Below, one piece after another: positions 62,353-64,000 of a stretch of 64,000 nucleotides of DNA (the first letter of the stretch is position 1; every line of letters begins with the position of its first letter). This stretch comes from JADCRZ01 sp965200945. GTDB lineage: Bacteria; Bacteroidota; Bacteroidia; Chitinophagales; Chitinophagaceae. The stretch lies in contig OZ241749.1 of the NCBI GenBank assembly GCA_965200945.1, positions 4,092,001 through 4,156,000 on the forward strand, given 5' to 3'. Below the pieces are notes generated by a model that was not told where the DNA came from, searched no databases, and worked only from the letters and a program-made list of their open reading frames with translations. A program made the position numbers and the translations under genes.

Positions 62353-63909
62353 CTAGAACGGCGCCTCCTCGTCATCGAACGGCTGGTCGTTCATTTTGCT
62401 GCCGGCCTGGATGTAGAGTTTAGGGCCTTCGGTGTCTTCCACGGGGCGCCAGTTGCCGTTGCCGGGCATGGCGCCGCCGAAGCCGCCGTCTTCGTCGTCT
62501 TCGATGAACTTCTGGATATGCAGCAGGGCGCGCAGCTTCACCGTTTCGAGCGAACCGTTACGGTGTTTGGCGATGCGCACATGCGTTTCTCCTTTATTGC
62601 TTTCGCCCATTTCGTTGGCGGTGATATCGTAATATTCGGGGCGATACAGGAACAGTACCATGTCGGCATCCTGCTCGATGGCGCCCGATTCACGGAGGTC
62701 ACTCAGCTGCGGCATCTTGTTGCCTTCCTTTCTGGATTCCACCGCACGACTCAGCTGGCTCAGCGCGATGATCGGGATCTGCAGTTCTTTCGCCAGCCCT
62801 TTCAGGTCTCTTGATATGCGGCTGATCTCCTGTTCGCGGTTGCCGTTCTTGTTGTCGCCGGTGCCGCTCATCAGCTGCAGGTAGTCGATGATGATCATGC
62901 CTACGTTGTGCTTGTTCTTCAGGCGGCGGCATTTTGCGCGCAGCTCGAAGATGTTGAGGGCGGCCGTATCGTCGATAAAGATGGGGGCGGTGGCCAGCTT
63001 CTGGATGCCCTTGGCATACAGCTGCTTCATCTCATGTTCTTCCAGCTTACCGCGCGATATCTTCTCAAGCCAGATCTCGCTTTCCGCACTCAGGATTCTT
63101 TGCACAAGCTGTCCGGCACTCATTTCCAGGCTGAAAAAAGCAATGGGAACGGGTTTGGTAGGATGAAGGGCCGCACTGCGGGCGAGGTTGAGGGCGAATG
63201 CCGTTTTACCTACCGCCGGGCGGGCCGCCAGGATGATAAGATCGGTCGGCTGCCATCCGTAGGTGATGCGGTCGAGCGTTTTGAAACCGGACGGCACACC
63301 GCTGATGTCTTCGTTCTTATGACGAAGATCTTCGATGCGCTGAATGGTCTTTACAAGTACCGTATCGATGCTGTCGAAATTTTTGCGGAGGTGATTGTTG
63401 GTGATCTCAAACAGCTTGCTTTCCGCGATGTCGAGCAGGTCGAATACATCGGTGCTGTCTTCATACGCTTCACCGATGATCTCACCGCTGATGCGGATAA
63501 GCTCACGCTGGATGAATTTCTGCAGCACGATCCTCGCATGCGCCTCGATGTTAGAGGAAGACACCACCATATTGGTCAGGCGCGTCACATAATACGGACC
63601 GCCCACCACGTCAAGTTCTTCGCGGCTCTTCAGTTCTTCCACCACCGTCAGGATATCGATCGGCTGGTTCTTCTGTGCCAGCCCCTGCATGGAACGGAAG
63701 ATGCGCTGGTTGGCATCTACATAAAAACATTCCGGTTTCAGGATTTCTATGATGGTATCGAAAGCGCCTTTTTCGAGCATGGTAGCGCCCAGCACCGCCT
63801 CTTCCAGATCCCTGGCCTGCGGCGGCACTTTTCCGTACATCATATTATTCACATCAACATCAGTTTTCCGGCGGTTTTTCCGGTCCCTGTTCAAATTGGT
63901 AATTTCCAT
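62353..63909 (-). CDS. dnaB: Replicative DNA helicase
   Basis: A 518-residue hexameric helicase of the replisome. The N-terminal DnaB domain (about 28-130) is followed by the RecA-like core with Walker A ARPAVGKTAFAL near 231-242, Walker B MIIIDYLQLMSG near 336-347 and the SRAVESRKEGNKMPQLSDLRESG stretch. A short acidic C-terminal tail follows. No intein is present. Confidence 0.95.
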   Translation of the reverse strand: MEITNLNRDRKNRRKTDVDVNNMMYGKVPPQARDLEEAVLGATMLEKGAFDTIIEILKPECFYVDANQRIFRSMQGLAQKNQPIDILTVVEELKSREELDVVGGPYYVTRLTNMVVSSSNIEAHARIVLQKFIQRELIRISGEIIGEAYEDSTDVFDLLDIAESKLFEITNNHLRKNFDSIDTVLVKTIQRIEDLRHKNEDISGVPSGFKTLDRITYGWQPTDLIILAARPAVGKTAFALNLARSAALHPTKPVPIAFFSLEMSAGQLVQRILSAESEIWLEKISRGKLEEHEMKQLYAKGIQKLATAPIFIDDTAALNIFELRAKCRRLKNKHNVGMIIIDYLQLMSGTGDNKNGNREQEISRISRDLKGLAKELQIPIIALSQLSRAVESRKEGNKMPQLSDLRESGAIEQDADMVLFLYRPEYYDITANEMGESNKGETHVRIAKHRNGSLETVKLRALLHIQKFIEDDEDGGFGGAMPGNGNWRPVEDTEGPKLYIQAGSKMNDQPFDDEEAPF

Positions 63910-64000
63910 CTGTTGCGGTTCTGGCTGGTTTTAGGTGAACACTGCATTTCTATCCGGTTTAACCCCCGTTCGGGGGCAGCCAACGAATATAATCTGCCCG

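Noticed and set aside
1..64000. CRISPR array, rRNA operon, prophage or integron
   Set aside because: No evenly spaced direct repeats, rRNA signatures, phage structural genes or integrase were seen.

Overview
The window looks like a chromosomal segment of a Bacteroidota member, most likely Chitinophagaceae. This is inferred from gene content: a DUF5606 protein, a DUF1800/DUF1501 pair, two cargo proteins with type IX secretion C-terminal sorting domains, an MqnC-type futalosine menaquinone gene, and promoters of the Bacteroidota form TAnnTTTG. Genes are closely packed on both strands. Most of the DNA is moderately GC-rich, but a visibly AT-rich stretch at about 30.5-36.2 kb is accessory DNA. 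The genus cannot be fixed from this sequence alone.

Layout. 0-6 kb: the 3' end of a chromate transporter, an SDR oxidoreductase, an Nfu Fe-S protein, a divergent merC / sco-fur cluster with a perfect palindromic operator between the promoters, an M3 oligopeptidase and DUF5606. 6-9 kb: nitroreductase, ECF sigma factor, putative anti-sigma protein and two CpxP/Spy-like envelope proteins. 9-15 kb: a tightly overlapped minus-strand operon (hypothetical, ABC ATPase, ABC permease, SMUG2-type glycosylase, DsbA-like protein), then mqnC and a divergent PDZ aspartyl protease. 16-20 kb: the complete oxidative pentose phosphate branch (gnd-zwf-pgl). 20-23.7 kb: a radical SAM / TIGR03915 putative DNA-repair pair and an AI-2E-type transporter. 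24-30.5 kb: korB without korA, a DUF1624 membrane protein, a JmjC-like cupin, YciO, GNAT and rnhB.

30.5-36.2 kb: accessory island. A PD-(D/E)XK nuclease-like gene is split near its 3' end by an IS4-family element (19-bp perfect inverted repeats, 7-bp target duplication). A VOC-type protein follows. A small ORF is hit at its last codons by an IS256-family element (8-bp duplication TTTAAAAC). In both cases the pre-insertion gene can be rebuilt in frame from the sequence.

36-44 kb: cytochrome bd (cydAB), heme A synthase, a membrane-anchored patatin, an orphan HigA-like antitoxin, a frameshifted and truncated NmrA pseudogene and an intact NAD(P)-binding protein. 44-50 kb: a 1762-residue secreted subtilase with beta-helix and Ig-like domains. 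50-58 kb: a small outer-membrane-type protein, tRNA-Phe, an ABC exporter behind a palindrome, DUF2721, an unexplained 0.5 kb region, DUF1501/DUF1800 and a thiolase. 58-64 kb: pyrD, terC, rsmE, a PIN toxin-antitoxin pair and dnaB.

A family of short dispersed palindromes (core AGAGACGC...GCGTCTCT) sits in at least five intergenic places. The most notable items are the reconstructed nuclease gene and its IS4 insertion, the Fur-family operator, the dispersed palindrome family and the unexplained region at 53.4-53.9 kb.
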